From Chloroflexota bacterium (GTDB taxonomy: Bacteria; Chloroflexota; Anaerolineae; Aggregatilineales; Phototrophicaceae), in NCBI GenBank assembly GCA_016223085.1, contig JACRPS010000020.1:124001-188000 (forward strand): a stretch of DNA of 64,000 nucleotides, read 5' to 3'. This document shows positions 43,413-52,268 of the stretch, piece by piece (within the stretch, counting starts at the first letter, position 1; every line of letters begins with the position of its first letter). The notes under the pieces are model-generated. The model was not told the origin of the DNA. It ran no database searches and worked only from the letters and a program-made list of their open reading frames with translations. A program made the translations under genes and the position numbers.

Positions 43413-43744
43413 TCCTCACGCCTCCACAAGCGTTTTGATTCATTATATTACAAAAACACCAAACGCGCGGCTAATTCGCCTGCGACTCAAGAGGATTGCG
43501 CCTTCTTCAATTCGGAGCAAATGTTCACCCCGCCGCCCTTTTCCCCTATACTGAGTCTATCCTTTCCTGGTCCCTGTCTTCCGAGGGATGACTATAGACT
43601 AACGACCGATGACTACCCGCTTTCACTCAGTTCTCAGTACTCAGCACTCAGTACCGCTTCTCTGTCTTTTCCACTCGCCAACTCAGAACTGTTACCAATC
43701 CCACCAACAGTGGCGGCACTCCCCCTGCCGCCGCTGCAACGACG
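43413..43744. repeat. 332-nt non-coding gap with degenerate tandem words
   Basis: Contains GACTATAGACTAACGACCGA, then TGACTACCCGC, followed by CAGTTCTCAGTACTCAGCAC and TCAGTACCGC. The last words match the tract at 49040-49114; the ACTAACGACC words recur near 59339-59395. Open frames across it have no protein-like features. It lies upstream of the HTH gene and downstream of dcd. Confidence 0.6.
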
Positions 43745-44299
43745 TTACAGTCTTGGGGGGGTCACGCCGGTCTGTCCCTGGTATTTGCCCTTTTTGTCGG
43801 CGTAGGAGACTTCGCACTCCTCGTCCGCTTCGAAGAACAACACCTGCGCGATACCTTCATTGGCGTAAATCTTGGCCGGCAGGGGCGTCGTATTGCTGAT
43901 TTCGAGGGTCACAAAGCCATGCCACTCTGGTTCGAAAGGTGTAATATTTGTAATAATACCCGCGCGGGCATAGGTTGATTTTCCGAGTGTGATGGCTAAA
44001 ACACTACGCGGGATTCGGAAGTATTCAACCGAGCGTGCCAACGCAAATGAGTTCGGTGGAATCACGCAAACATCGCCCTTAAAATCTACAAAGGACTGAG
44101 ACGAAAAATTCTTGGGGTCAACAATGGCGCTGTAAACATTCGTAAAAATACGAAACTCGTCCGCTACCCGCATATCATACCCGTAGCTCGACACACCGTA
44201 GCTGATGACACCTTCGCGCACCTGCTTTTCGGCAAACGGCTCGATCATGCCGTGTTCCAGCGCCATTCTGCGAATCCAGTGGTCAGGTTTCAGTCCCAT
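43745..44299 (-). CDS. dcd: dCTP deaminase
   Basis: 184 residues. [20 protein letters not shown] at the N-terminus, [12 protein letters not shown], the Arg-containing [10 protein letters not shown] and catalytic-region [19 protein letters not shown] are diagnostic of Dcd. It deaminates dCTP to dUTP for thymidylate synthesis; whether it also cleaves dUTP is not decided here. The ATG at 44299 follows GAGGGG; an in-frame TTG at 44347 would lie inside the upstream palindrome and is rejected. Confidence 0.95.
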   Translation of the reverse strand: MGLKPDHWIRRMALEHGMIEPFAEKQVREGVISYGVSSYGYDMRVADEFRIFTNVYSAIVDPKNFSSQSFVDFKGDVCVIPPNSFALARSVEYFRIPRSVLAITLGKSTYARAGIITNITPFEPEWHGFVTLEISNTTPLPAKIYANEGIAQVLFFEADEECEVSYADKKGKYQGQTGVTPPRL

Positions 44300-44330
44300 G
44301 CTCTGCCCCTCATGATAAATAAGTTCGCCT

Positions 44331-44360
44331 GTAGGGGCGGGTTTCAAAACCCGCCCCTAC
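44331..44360. repeat. dispersed palindrome, GGGGCGGGTTT class
   Basis: Perfect 14-nt arms GTAGGGGCGGGTTT around CA, 14 nt after the argS stop. Confidence 0.9.
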
Positions 44361-44374
44361 GTTACGTGCAACGA

Positions 44375-46093
44375 TTACATTCTTTCCGGCGCGGACATGC
44401 CCATCAGGGTCAGCACGCGCCTGAACACCACCTGCGCCGCGCGGTAAAAGCGCAGGCGGGCTTTCGCCAGTTCGGGCGGTACGTCACCGTGCAGGGCGCG
44501 CACGTTGTCGTAAATCGGGTGGAACAGCGTCGCCAGTTCCAGCGCGTAGAAGGCGATGCGGTGCGGCTCAAACGTCTGCGCCGACACTTCGATGAGGTCG
44601 CCCAGTTCCATCACCTTCCGCAAAAAGCGCAGTTCGTCCGCGCCGAGCAGGCTCACATCCGCGCCGTCGTCGCTCAGGCCGCGCGCTTCGGCTTCGCGGA
44701 AAATGCCGGCGCAGCGTACGTGCGCGTTCTGGATGTAATACACCGGGTTTTCGTTGCTCTGCTTGACCGCCAGATCGAGGTCAAAGTTCAGGTGCGAATC
44801 CGGGCTGCGTGCCAGGAGTATGTAACGCACCACGTCCGGGCTGGTCTGGTCAATCAAATCGTCGAGCGTGTCATAATCGCCGCGCCGGGTGCTCATGCGG
44901 ACTTCCTTGCCATCCCGAATCATGCGCACCAGTTGAATCAGGATGACGTGGATTTTCGACGGGTCGAGGCCAAGCGCCTTCACGCCATAGGCCACCACCT
45001 TGTACTGCGTGCCGTGATCGGCCCCCAGCACATTCACCATCAGATCAAAGCCGCGCTTATACTTGTTCAGATGATAGGCAATGTCGGGCAGGGTGTAGGT
45101 CGGGCTACCATCACTTTTGACCAGCACGCGGTCCTTGGCGTCGCCCAGCGCCGTGCTTCGGAACCACGTCGCTTCGCCTTTGCCGGTGTTTTCCTCGTCG
45201 TCCGCTTCACCGCCGTTGGTGGTGTCGGTTTCTGGCTTCGCCGCCCTGTAGACGTAACCTCGCTCCTGAAGTTCCTCCAGCGTGTCCCAGACCGCGCCCG
45301 ATTCATACAGGCTGTTCTCGTTAAAAAAGATGTCGTGCTCGATGTTCACGCGCCTGAGCGTGGCGCGAATCACATCAAACATGCGCTTTTCGGCATATTC
45401 CTTAAACGGCTGCCAGTCCGCGTTGACCAGCGCATCGCCTTTTTCGGCCACCAGATCGCGGGCAAAATCCTTCAGATATTCACCCTGGTAGAAGTCGGTT
45501 TCGGGGATCTGTACCGGCTGGCCGAGAGCTTCGAGGTAGCGAATCCGCAGGCTGTTGCCCAGGTCGTGCATCTGTTTGCCGGCGTTGTTGAAATAATACT
45601 CGCGCTCGACGCTGTAACCCGCCGCTTCCAGCAGGCGCGCCATTGTATCGCCGACCATCGCGCCCCGGCTGCGCCCGACGTGCAGAGGGCCGGTGGGGTT
45701 CGCGCTGACAAACTCCACCTGCGCCCGCTTGCCCGCGCCCAGATCAAGCTGGAACAGCGCCTCGCCTTCCACGATGATCTGCTCCACCTGCGCCCGCAGC
45801 CAATCGTCGTTCAGGCGGAAGTTGATAAAACCCGGTTTGACGACTTCCACCGAGGCCACGAAGTCGGCGGGGGGCAGGTGCTTGGCGATGATTGTGGCGA
45901 TGTCAAACGGATTCATACCAGCGGGTTTTGCCAGTTGGAGCGCCACCGCCGCCGCGTAATCGCCCTGGTCGGCGCGTTTCGGCGGGCGGATTTCGATGGC
46001 CGGAATGTCAAACGCGGGCAGTTCCCCGGCGGCCTGGGCAGCGCGAATCGCCTGCTCGACCAGCGTGGCGTGTTCTTTGGGCAGCAGTTTCAA
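44375..46093 (-). CDS. argS: arginyl-tRNA synthetase
   Basis: 572 residues. N-terminal Arg_tRNA_synt_N domain, class I HIGH motif as FVSANPTGPLHVGRSRG, EYYFNNAGKQM, the KMSK-equivalent EVRMSTRRGDY and the DALR anticodon-binding C-terminus ending VFRRVLTLMGMSAPERM. It charges tRNA-Arg. A TTG start at 46093 (AGGA nine nt upstream) is needed to keep the usual N-terminus, since no ATG lies before the conserved region. Palindromes lie on both sides of the gene. Confidence 0.96.
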   Translation of the reverse strand: MKLLPKEHATLVEQAIRAAQAAGELPAFDIPAIEIRPPKRADQGDYAAAVALQLAKPAGMNPFDIATIIAKHLPPADFVASVEVVKPGFINFRLNDDWLRAQVEQIIVEGEALFQLDLGAGKRAQVEFVSANPTGPLHVGRSRGAMVGDTMARLLEAAGYSVEREYYFNNAGKQMHDLGNSLRIRYLEALGQPVQIPETDFYQGEYLKDFARDLVAEKGDALVNADWQPFKEYAEKRMFDVIRATLRRVNIEHDIFFNENSLYESGAVWDTLEELQERGYVYRAAKPETDTTNGGEADDEENTGKGEATWFRSTALGDAKDRVLVKSDGSPTYTLPDIAYHLNKYKRGFDLMVNVLGADHGTQYKVVAYGVKALGLDPSKIHVILIQLVRMIRDGKEVRMSTRRGDYDTLDDLIDQTSPDVVRYILLARSPDSHLNFDLDLAVKQSNENPVYYIQNAHVRCAGIFREAEARGLSDDGADVSLLGADELRFLRKVMELGDLIEVSAQTFEPHRIAFYALELATLFHPIYDNVRALHGDVPPELAKARLRFYRAAQVVFRRVLTLMGMSAPERM

Positions 46094-46117
46094 GGTGCGA
46101 ATCCTGTCAGATTACGG

Positions 46118-46145
46118 GTAGGGACACGATATATCGTGTCCCTAC
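46118..46145. repeat. dispersed palindrome, GGGACACGATAT class
   Basis: Perfect 28-nt palindrome with arms GTAGGGACACGATA, 24 nt before the argS start and 70 nt after the polA stop. Confidence 0.9.
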
Positions 46146-46215
46146 AGTCCTACAACTCATGCCGCATTCTAACAGATTCGCGCCAACCGGACTAGTCCGC
46201 TGTCTGTGGCGAACC

Positions 46216-48987
46216 TTACACCGCTTCCATGTCGCACCAGTTGCCGCCCGTCTGGGCATTGGCGCGCAAGGGTGCATCCAGTGTGCAGGCGCTTTCCATG
46301 ATGCGCACGACCTGTTCGGCGGTGTCCACCAGTTCGCTGTCCGGCACTTCAAACACCAGTTCATCATGCACCTGCAAGATCATGTGAGCATCGGACTGGC
46401 GCTCGTTGAGATCGCGGTAGATGTCAATCATGGCGCGTTTGATGATGTCCGCCGCCGAACCCTGAATCGGGAAGTTGATCGCCACGCGCTCCTCGGCCTG
46501 GACCACCTGCATGTTGATGCGGTTGCCCAGCGTATAGTGCTGGAACAGGAGCGGGAAGAAACGCCGCCGGCCAAACAGGGTGCTTAAGCCTTCCTTCGTG
46601 CGCGCCTGGCGTTTGGTGGATTCGAGATAACGCAGCACGCCCGGCAGGCGGTCAAAATAGGTCTGGATGAAGCGTTCGGCCTCGGCAAACGTCAGGTTGC
46701 TTTCCCGCGCCAGCCGGTGCGCGCCCATGCCGTAGATCAACCCGAAGTTAATCCGTTTCGCCAGCGTCCGCTGCTCTTTTGTGACCTGATCCAGCGGGAC
46801 GCCGTAAATGACGGCTGCGGTCGCCGCGTGAATGTCCTGTCCCTGATGGAACGCTTCCAGCAGGGTGGCGTCCTGGCTGACGTGCGCCAGAATCCGCAGT
46901 TCGATCTGGCTATAGTCCACCGACAGCAGCTTCATGCCCGGCGGCGCGACAAATGCGCGGCGGATTTTGCGCCCTTCCTCGGTGCGGTTAGGGATGTTTT
47001 GCAGGTTGGGGTTGCTGCTGCTCAGACGTCCGGTGGCGGCGCCGGTCTGGTTGAAGTCGGTATGCACACGCCCGGTGTGCGGGTTAATCAGTTCCGGCAG
47101 GGCGTCTACATAGGTGCCCTTCAGCTTGGTGATTTCGCGGTATTCGAGGATTTTTTCGACGATGGGATGTGCGCCGCGCAGACTGTCCAACACGGCGGCG
47201 TCGGTGGAAAAGCCGTGTGTCGTTTTGCGGAGTCCTTCGGTGGGCAGCCCCAGCTTGCCAAACAGCACGTCATTGAGCTGCTTCGGACTGTTGATGTTAA
47301 AACTGCCGTAGCCGCCGCTGAGGGCATGAATCTCGCTTTCGACCGCTGTTAGACGCTGGCTGAGTTCCTCGCCAAGCTGGCGCAGATAGGCCACGTCCAG
47401 CACCACGCCGGCGCGTTCGATGGCTGCGATCACGGGCACCAGCGGCATTTCCAGTTCTTCAAACAGCTTGATAAGCTGTTCCTGTTCCAACGCCGTGCGC
47501 AGCCGGTCTACCAGCCGGAAGGTGATGGCCGCGTCCGCCGCCGCGTAAGGCGCGCACTTCTCAATCGGCACGGTGTTCATCGTGACCTGCTTTTTGCCGG
47601 TGCCGATCAGTTCCGTGATTTCCGTCATGCGCACGTTGAGTTCCTGCAGCGCCAGCCGCTTCAGCCCCAGTGTGTCGCTATCGGGGCGGCGCAGCCATTC
47701 CGCAATCATCGTGTCAAAGGTGATCGGCGTCACGTCCACGCCGTACCGCTGCATCATCACCAGATCGTATTCGGCGTTATGGGCGTACTTGGGAATCGCC
47801 GGGTTGGTGAAGGCCGGGCGCAGCGCATCCAGCACCGTTTGCAGGGGAAGCTGCTGGCCGTCCTGATGGCCGACCGGAATGTAATAGCCGGTGTCACCGT
47901 TGACAGCGAGCGAGATGCCGACCAGTTCCGCGACCATGCGGTCGGTCGCGGTGGTTTCGGTATCGAAGGCGATGGCCGCCGCGCTGTTGAGCGTGTTCAC
48001 CAGCGCGTCCAGCGTTGGCTGGTCACGCACGATGATCGTTTCGCAGATATTTTCGTCCACCGGCACGCTCTCCGCGCCGCTGTCGGCAGAGGCAAACAGG
48101 GGAAGCTGCTCGGTTTTGGGCAGCCGGTTGCGCAGGCTGTTAAATTCCAGTTCGCGGAATAATTCGTCTACCTTCGTCGCGTCGTAGTCGTGCGCCACGC
48201 AGTTTTTGAGATCCAACGCTACCGGCGCATCGCGGCGAATCGTCGCCAGCGTTTTGCTGAGGAAGGCGGACTCGCGGCCTGCCGCCAGCTTCTGTGCCTG
48301 CGATCCTTTCATCTCATCGAGGTGATCGTACAGGTTTTCGATACTGCCGTAGGTTTGAATCAGCTTGAGCGCGCCGGTCTTGCCGATACCATCTACGCCC
48401 GGAATATTGTCAGACGAGTCCCCCATCAGCGCCTTCAGATCAACCAACTGGTGGGGTTCCAGACCGCCGTATTCCTCACGGAAGCGCGCCACGTCGTAAA
48501 TGACATCGGACACGCCCTTCTGCGGGAAAAACAGCTTAACCGTCACGTGATCGTTCAGCAGTTGCAGCATATCGCGGTCACCGGTGACGATGCGCACGTC
48601 AATATTCTGTGGGTCCGCCTGCGCGGCGACCGTACCGATTATATCGTCGGCTTCGTACCCCTCGTAAGCCAGAATCGGGATGTTAAATGCCTGCACCAGT
48701 TGGTAAATGCGCTCGATCTGGCGCGAGAGATCGTCCGGCATTTTCTCACGCGTACCTTTGTATTCGCCATATAACGTTTCGCGCCCGCTCAAACCCATGT
48801 CAAAGCTGACCGCAAGGTAATCCGGTTTGTCCTTCTGCAAGATATCGAGCAGCGTGCGGGCAAAACCGTAGGTCGCGTTGGTCGGTTCGCCCTGGCTGGT
48901 GCTGAAGGCGCTCACCTGCAGGGCGTGATACTGGCGGTAGGCGATGCCGTGACCGTCAACAATATAAAACAGGGGACGCGCAGGCAT
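46216..48987 (-). CDS. polA: DNA polymerase I
   Basis: 923 residues with three domains. 5' nuclease (1-290): YIVDGHGIAYRQYHAL, YEADDIIGT, TGDRDMLQL and GDSSDNIPGVDGIGKTGA. 3'-5' exonuclease (about 315-490) with intact motifs: FDTETT (ExoI), HNAEYDL (ExoII), YAAADAAI (ExoIII), so proofreading is likely. Polymerase: SVDYSQIELRILAHVSQD (motif A), TLAKRINFGLIYGMG (motif B) and QVHDELVFEVP (motif C). It fills gaps in repair and Okazaki processing. The ATG at 48987 with GGGA is preferred to a frame open to 49074, which is repeat DNA. Confidence 0.97.
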   Translation of the reverse strand: MPARPLFYIVDGHGIAYRQYHALQVSAFSTSQGEPTNATYGFARTLLDILQKDKPDYLAVSFDMGLSGRETLYGEYKGTREKMPDDLSRQIERIYQLVQAFNIPILAYEGYEADDIIGTVAAQADPQNIDVRIVTGDRDMLQLLNDHVTVKLFFPQKGVSDVIYDVARFREEYGGLEPHQLVDLKALMGDSSDNIPGVDGIGKTGALKLIQTYGSIENLYDHLDEMKGSQAQKLAAGRESAFLSKTLATIRRDAPVALDLKNCVAHDYDATKVDELFRELEFNSLRNRLPKTEQLPLFASADSGAESVPVDENICETIIVRDQPTLDALVNTLNSAAAIAFDTETTATDRMVAELVGISLAVNGDTGYYIPVGHQDGQQLPLQTVLDALRPAFTNPAIPKYAHNAEYDLVMMQRYGVDVTPITFDTMIAEWLRRPDSDTLGLKRLALQELNVRMTEITELIGTGKKQVTMNTVPIEKCAPYAAADAAITFRLVDRLRTALEQEQLIKLFEELEMPLVPVIAAIERAGVVLDVAYLRQLGEELSQRLTAVESEIHALSGGYGSFNINSPKQLNDVLFGKLGLPTEGLRKTTHGFSTDAAVLDSLRGAHPIVEKILEYREITKLKGTYVDALPELINPHTGRVHTDFNQTGAATGRLSSSNPNLQNIPNRTEEGRKIRRAFVAPPGMKLLSVDYSQIELRILAHVSQDATLLEAFHQGQDIHAATAAVIYGVPLDQVTKEQRTLAKRINFGLIYGMGAHRLARESNLTFAEAERFIQTYFDRLPGVLRYLESTKRQARTKEGLSTLFGRRRFFPLLFQHYTLGNRINMQVVQAEERVAINFPIQGSAADIIKRAMIDIYRDLNERQSDAHMILQVHDELVFEVPDSELVDTAEQVVRIMESACTLDAPLRANAQTGGNWCDMEAV

Positions 48988-49039
48988 AACAAGTCCCTTC
49001 AAGAGTGTATGAACATTTGGGCTATTATAGCGAAAAAGA

Positions 49040-49114
49040 AGTACTGAGTACAAAGTACTGAGTGCTGAGTACAAACAAAGGAACTCAGTACTTGGAACTT
49101 AGTACTCAGCACTG
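49040..49114. repeat. AGTACTGAGTAC-type repeat tract
   Basis: Direct and inverted copies of GTACTGAGTAC: AGTACTGAGTACAAAGTACT, GAGTGCTGAGTAC, then CTCAGTACTTGG and TTAGTACTCAGCACT. It fills the gap between polA and the 1016-residue gene and ends 2 nt from that gene's stop. Confidence 0.75.
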
Positions 49115-49115
49115 G

Positions 49116-52100
49116 CTAGAGCATCCGCTGGAAGTTGATAAACTCCAGGATTTCCTCGGTCTGCAATTCGCGGCCTGGCGTGAGGACGAGATAGCTGTCC
49201 GCCCACAGCATTTGCGGCGTCAGATCGGGATTTTGGGCGTGGGCGATGTCTGCCGAGCGCCGTTTCAGTTCGCGGATGATGTCGTGCGGCGGGCGCTCGC
49301 CGGGCACGTCAGCCAGCAGGTAGACAAAATCTTCATGCACCTGGAGCGTGTGAATCAGCCAGCCCTGTTCCTGCAACTGGATGGACAGCCCGGCGATGAT
49401 GGACTGCGCGACCGCGTCCGACAGGTAGTCGTCCGGGTCGCGAAGCAGCCAGACACAGGCATAGGCGTTGGTTACTACCGGCTCAACGGGCGGCGGTGGC
49501 AGCGGCTCTGGCTCCGGCGCAACAGCTTCAACCGGCTGAACTTCGACAAGCTGCACTTCCGGCACGGACTCCAGCGCCTCAACCAGCTTGTGCGCCTGCC
49601 GACGGATCACACGCAGCGGCGTGGTGCCTGCGAAGATCATTGAGAGCAGCAGGCTGCCGGTCGTCTGGATGGAATACAGCATGTAGTCCTTGCCGCTGCT
49701 GGGCAGGGAGACAAACCGGAAGCGCGCGCCCTCTGCTGGCGACTCGTCCTGTGTGGTAATAAAGTGCAGCAGTTCGGCGGTGTCTTCCGGCGCGAGATGC
49801 CCGGCAGCCGCCACAATTTCCCCGTCACGAGTGAGCAGCGTACCTTCGGCGGTTAATTCCAGCGACGCCTGGGTCAGATTCAATGCCAGTTGCGCGATGT
49901 ACGGGTCGTGCGGCTCGGCGGCTTCAACTTCCAATTCTGGTTCAACCGGAGACATTCCCTGCGGCGGTGTCCAGCCACTACGTTCTTCCGCCGCCATTTC
50001 CACTTCTGGCTCAACCGGCGGTACATCCTCGGACGGCGTCCAGTCGGCAGCTTCGTCCGCCACCGGCTCGGCAGCACCCAGTCCTTCCGGCAGGGTCCAG
50101 TCGCCATAATCGCCGATAGCGTCCCTCTCCGGCGCAGTTTCTTCCGGCTGGAGCGCCGCTTCGTCGGCAAATGGCCACTCCGCCTCCAGTTCGGTTTCAA
50201 GACCGGCGAAGACCGCCTCCGGCGCGGTTTCTGGCGGCGCTTCCACGTCGGGCGCAGCCTCCGTTTCCGGTAGCCAGTCCACCGGCAGCTCGTCAAATGC
50301 TTCTGCCTCATCAAATTCAGGCGCCGGCCATTCGATTTGAGAAATACGGTCGCCGGGCAGTTCAACGGCAGGGACATCTACCGCCGTGTCGCTTTCCGGG
50401 CGCGGCGGTTCAAACATCTCCTGAACGGCGGATGATGGCTGCGTGGTGCGGCTGCTGGCGTCCGACGGCGGGAATTCCGGTACATCGGGCGGCTCGAGCA
50501 GTTCGCCGGGGGGCAGTTCTTCCGGCAGAAAATCCGGCTCCATCACGCCGCTTTCGTTCAGCGGTCGGAAGGCGCTGGTGTCCATATCCCAGGATGGCAG
50601 CGGCCTGATGTTGAGCTTGTGCGCGGCAAGACGGCTTTCGATTTCCGTCATCACCTCGTCCAGCGGCAGCGAGTCCGGCTGGTCGAGCGTGGTTTTTAAC
50701 ACAACGTGCGCGACCGATTCTTCATCGTCGTCGTCATACGTCCACCAATCGGTGGTACGGTCAGCGGGCGGGCGGCGGGGTGGAGCGTCCTCAATCGTCT
50801 CGTCCCGGTCGGCAAAGGCGGCAAAATCGCCCTCGGCTGCCGAGCGGGGCTGGGGTGCCTCCGGGGCGGGTGCCCGGTCTTCGCCTTCACCGCGCAGCAT
50901 CGCCAGCACGTTGCGGAAGCTGGTATCGCCAATGCCGGTCATCAGGTCACTGACCGTGCCGTCCTCTTCCAGCGTCGGCATCGGCGGCTCTTCCTGCGCC
51001 AGCTTTTTGAACGTCCGGCTGGGTTCCTTCGGCGGTTGCGGCGTGGCCGGTCTGGATTCCTGGATTGGGCCGGTTTTGGCCTTCTCAATTTCCTTCAGAA
51101 CCTGGTCCATGCCAGACGTGAGGATAAAGTCCAGCGATTTTTGCTGGCGTTCCGGCAGGGGCTTGTGCGGGTCGCCACCGCGCATGGATTCAACCAGTTC
51201 TTCAAAATCCGACCGCTGGCGCGGCCCCTGTGGTTCTTCTTCCGGCTCAATCGCGCCCAGAATTTCGTCAAAGGTGTACGGTTCGGCATCCGGCGTGGTC
51301 GCCAGATACTGCCGCACCGCATCGGAATCGCGCTCCGGCACGGAGCGGGTATCTTCCTCGTCGGTCATCGGCTCGAAATCAAAACTCTGTAACACGCTGT
51401 CCAGCGACGAAAATTCCGGCAGTTCGGCAGGCGGCTCCGGCTCGGCAGCCTCCAGGTGACGGGTTCGCACCGGCTGTTTGGTGGGCGGGAGTTCCGGTTG
51501 ATCGTCGTCCAGCATGTGCGTCCCGGCTGGCGCTTGCGGTTCTTCGTCCAGATGCCGGGTTTGGGCCGGGGATGGGGATGCCGGTTCGTCGTCAAAAATG
51601 TGAGTCTTGGCGGATGGCGGCACAAAATCCGGCTGATCGTCAAAGATGCGGGTTTTGCCAGATTTGGGCGGCGCGTCGCCTACCGGGTGAGTGGTGTCCG
51701 GTGGCCGGGGCGGTTCGCTACCCAGGATGCGTGTGCCGCTGGGCGGCGGCACAAATTCATCGCTCACCGGTGGGCGAGACGGCGCGGCGCGGCGAGTCTG
51801 GGGTGGTTCAGGGGCGGTTGCCTGCGCTGCCACCTGCTGAATCACCGGCACCAGATCGCGGGCCGTAAAGGGCGCGTCAATAATTCCCTGCACCTGCACC
51901 GAGGCCGCATCGGGGTGGTCAGGGGTCACAATTACGGCGATGTCCGGCTGGATGGCGCGGAGTTCCTGCACGACTCGTACACCCGGAGCATTGGGCAGGG
52001 TGAAGTCCACCAGCGCGACATCCTGAGGATGGTCACGCAGATAATCAAAGGCCGCGTCGGGCGTGGTAAACGGGTGTACGTCAAACAGGCCGGTTTGCTC

Positions 52101-52166
52101 CAGCGCCTGTTTGATCGTCACCGCGAAGATCAGTTGCCGGTGGATAATCAGTAGACGTGTTGCCAT
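49116..52166 (-). CDS. 1016-residue regulator: pseudo-receiver, T-x-x-[FL] array, roadblock-like and inactive Y1-transposase-like domain
   Basis: Residues 1-112 have a receiver fold (VALVDFTLPNAPG with D54), but the acidic pair is replaced by IIHRQ and the KPF lysine by APF. Residues 140-240 contain six spaced motifs: GTRILG, KTRIFDD, KTHIFDD, QTRHLDE, GTHMLDD, RTRHLEA. A long acidic, proline-rich, probably disordered region follows to about 750. Residues about 754-867 (LALNLTQASLELTAEGTLLT; DYMLYSIQTTGSLLLSMIFA) resemble a roadblock/LC7 module. Residues 899-1016 match the IS200-type Y1 transposase plan (GWLIHTLQVHEDFVYLLADV; IIRELKRRSADIAH; LWADSYLVLTPG; EEILEFINFQ), but the HUH motif is F947-V-Y949 and the catalytic Tyr is F1009. 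Likely a scaffold or signalling protein; domain calls are from pattern only. Confidence 0.78.
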   Translation of the reverse strand: MATRLLIIHRQLIFAVTIKQALEQTGLFDVHPFTTPDAAFDYLRDHPQDVALVDFTLPNAPGVRVVQELRAIQPDIAVIVTPDHPDAASVQVQGIIDAPFTARDLVPVIQQVAAQATAPEPPQTRRAAPSRPPVSDEFVPPPSGTRILGSEPPRPPDTTHPVGDAPPKSGKTRIFDDQPDFVPPSAKTHIFDDEPASPSPAQTRHLDEEPQAPAGTHMLDDDQPELPPTKQPVRTRHLEAAEPEPPAELPEFSSLDSVLQSFDFEPMTDEEDTRSVPERDSDAVRQYLATTPDAEPYTFDEILGAIEPEEEPQGPRQRSDFEELVESMRGGDPHKPLPERQQKSLDFILTSGMDQVLKEIEKAKTGPIQESRPATPQPPKEPSRTFKKLAQEEPPMPTLEEDGTVSDLMTGIGDTSFRNVLAMLRGEGEDRAPAPEAPQPRSAAEGDFAAFADRDETIEDAPPRRPPADRTTDWWTYDDDDEESVAHVVLKTTLDQPDSLPLDEVMTEIESRLAAHKLNIRPLPSWDMDTSAFRPLNESGVMEPDFLPEELPPGELLEPPDVPEFPPSDASSRTTQPSSAVQEMFEPPRPESDTAVDVPAVELPGDRISQIEWPAPEFDEAEAFDELPVDWLPETEAAPDVEAPPETAPEAVFAGLETELEAEWPFADEAALQPEETAPERDAIGDYGDWTLPEGLGAAEPVADEAADWTPSEDVPPVEPEVEMAAEERSGWTPPQGMSPVEPELEVEAAEPHDPYIAQLALNLTQASLELTAEGTLLTRDGEIVAAAGHLAPEDTAELLHFITTQDESPAEGARFRFVSLPSSGKDYMLYSIQTTGSLLLSMIFAGTTPLRVIRRQAHKLVEALESVPEVQLVEVQPVEAVAPEPEPLPPPPVEPVVTNAYACVWLLRDPDDYLSDAVAQSIIAGLSIQLQEQGWLIHTLQVHEDFVYLLADVPGERPPHDIIRELKRRSADIAHAQNPDLTPQMLWADSYLVLTPGRELQTEEILEFINFQRML

Positions 52167-52222
52167 ACGGGCATTGTATAACCGGCTGAAAATTGGGGCA
52201 AGTCGAAGGAGAGGCGATTTGG

Positions 52223-52251
52223 GTAGGGACAGGGCGCCGCCATGTCCCTAC
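52223..52251. repeat. dispersed palindrome, decayed
   Basis: GTAGGGACAGGGCG and CGCCATGTCCCTAC; outer arms intact, inner arms with mismatches. It lies 17 nt after the mgsA stop. Confidence 0.75.
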
Positions 52252-52268
52252 CTCGTATGGAGGTGAAG

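Noticed and set aside
43413-43744. Possible small genes in the gap before dcd
   Set aside because: Frames there are translations of repeat words with no start context.
44252-46195. 647-residue plus-strand open frame opposite argS and dcd
   Set aside because: Composition (His, Gln, Arg, Val rich) is that of an antisense shadow; argS motifs on the other strand are complete.
50443-51459. 338-residue Ser-rich plus-strand frame
   Set aside because: Antisense to the Asp/Glu/Pro-rich region of the 1016-residue protein; GA-rich codons always give Ser runs on the other strand.
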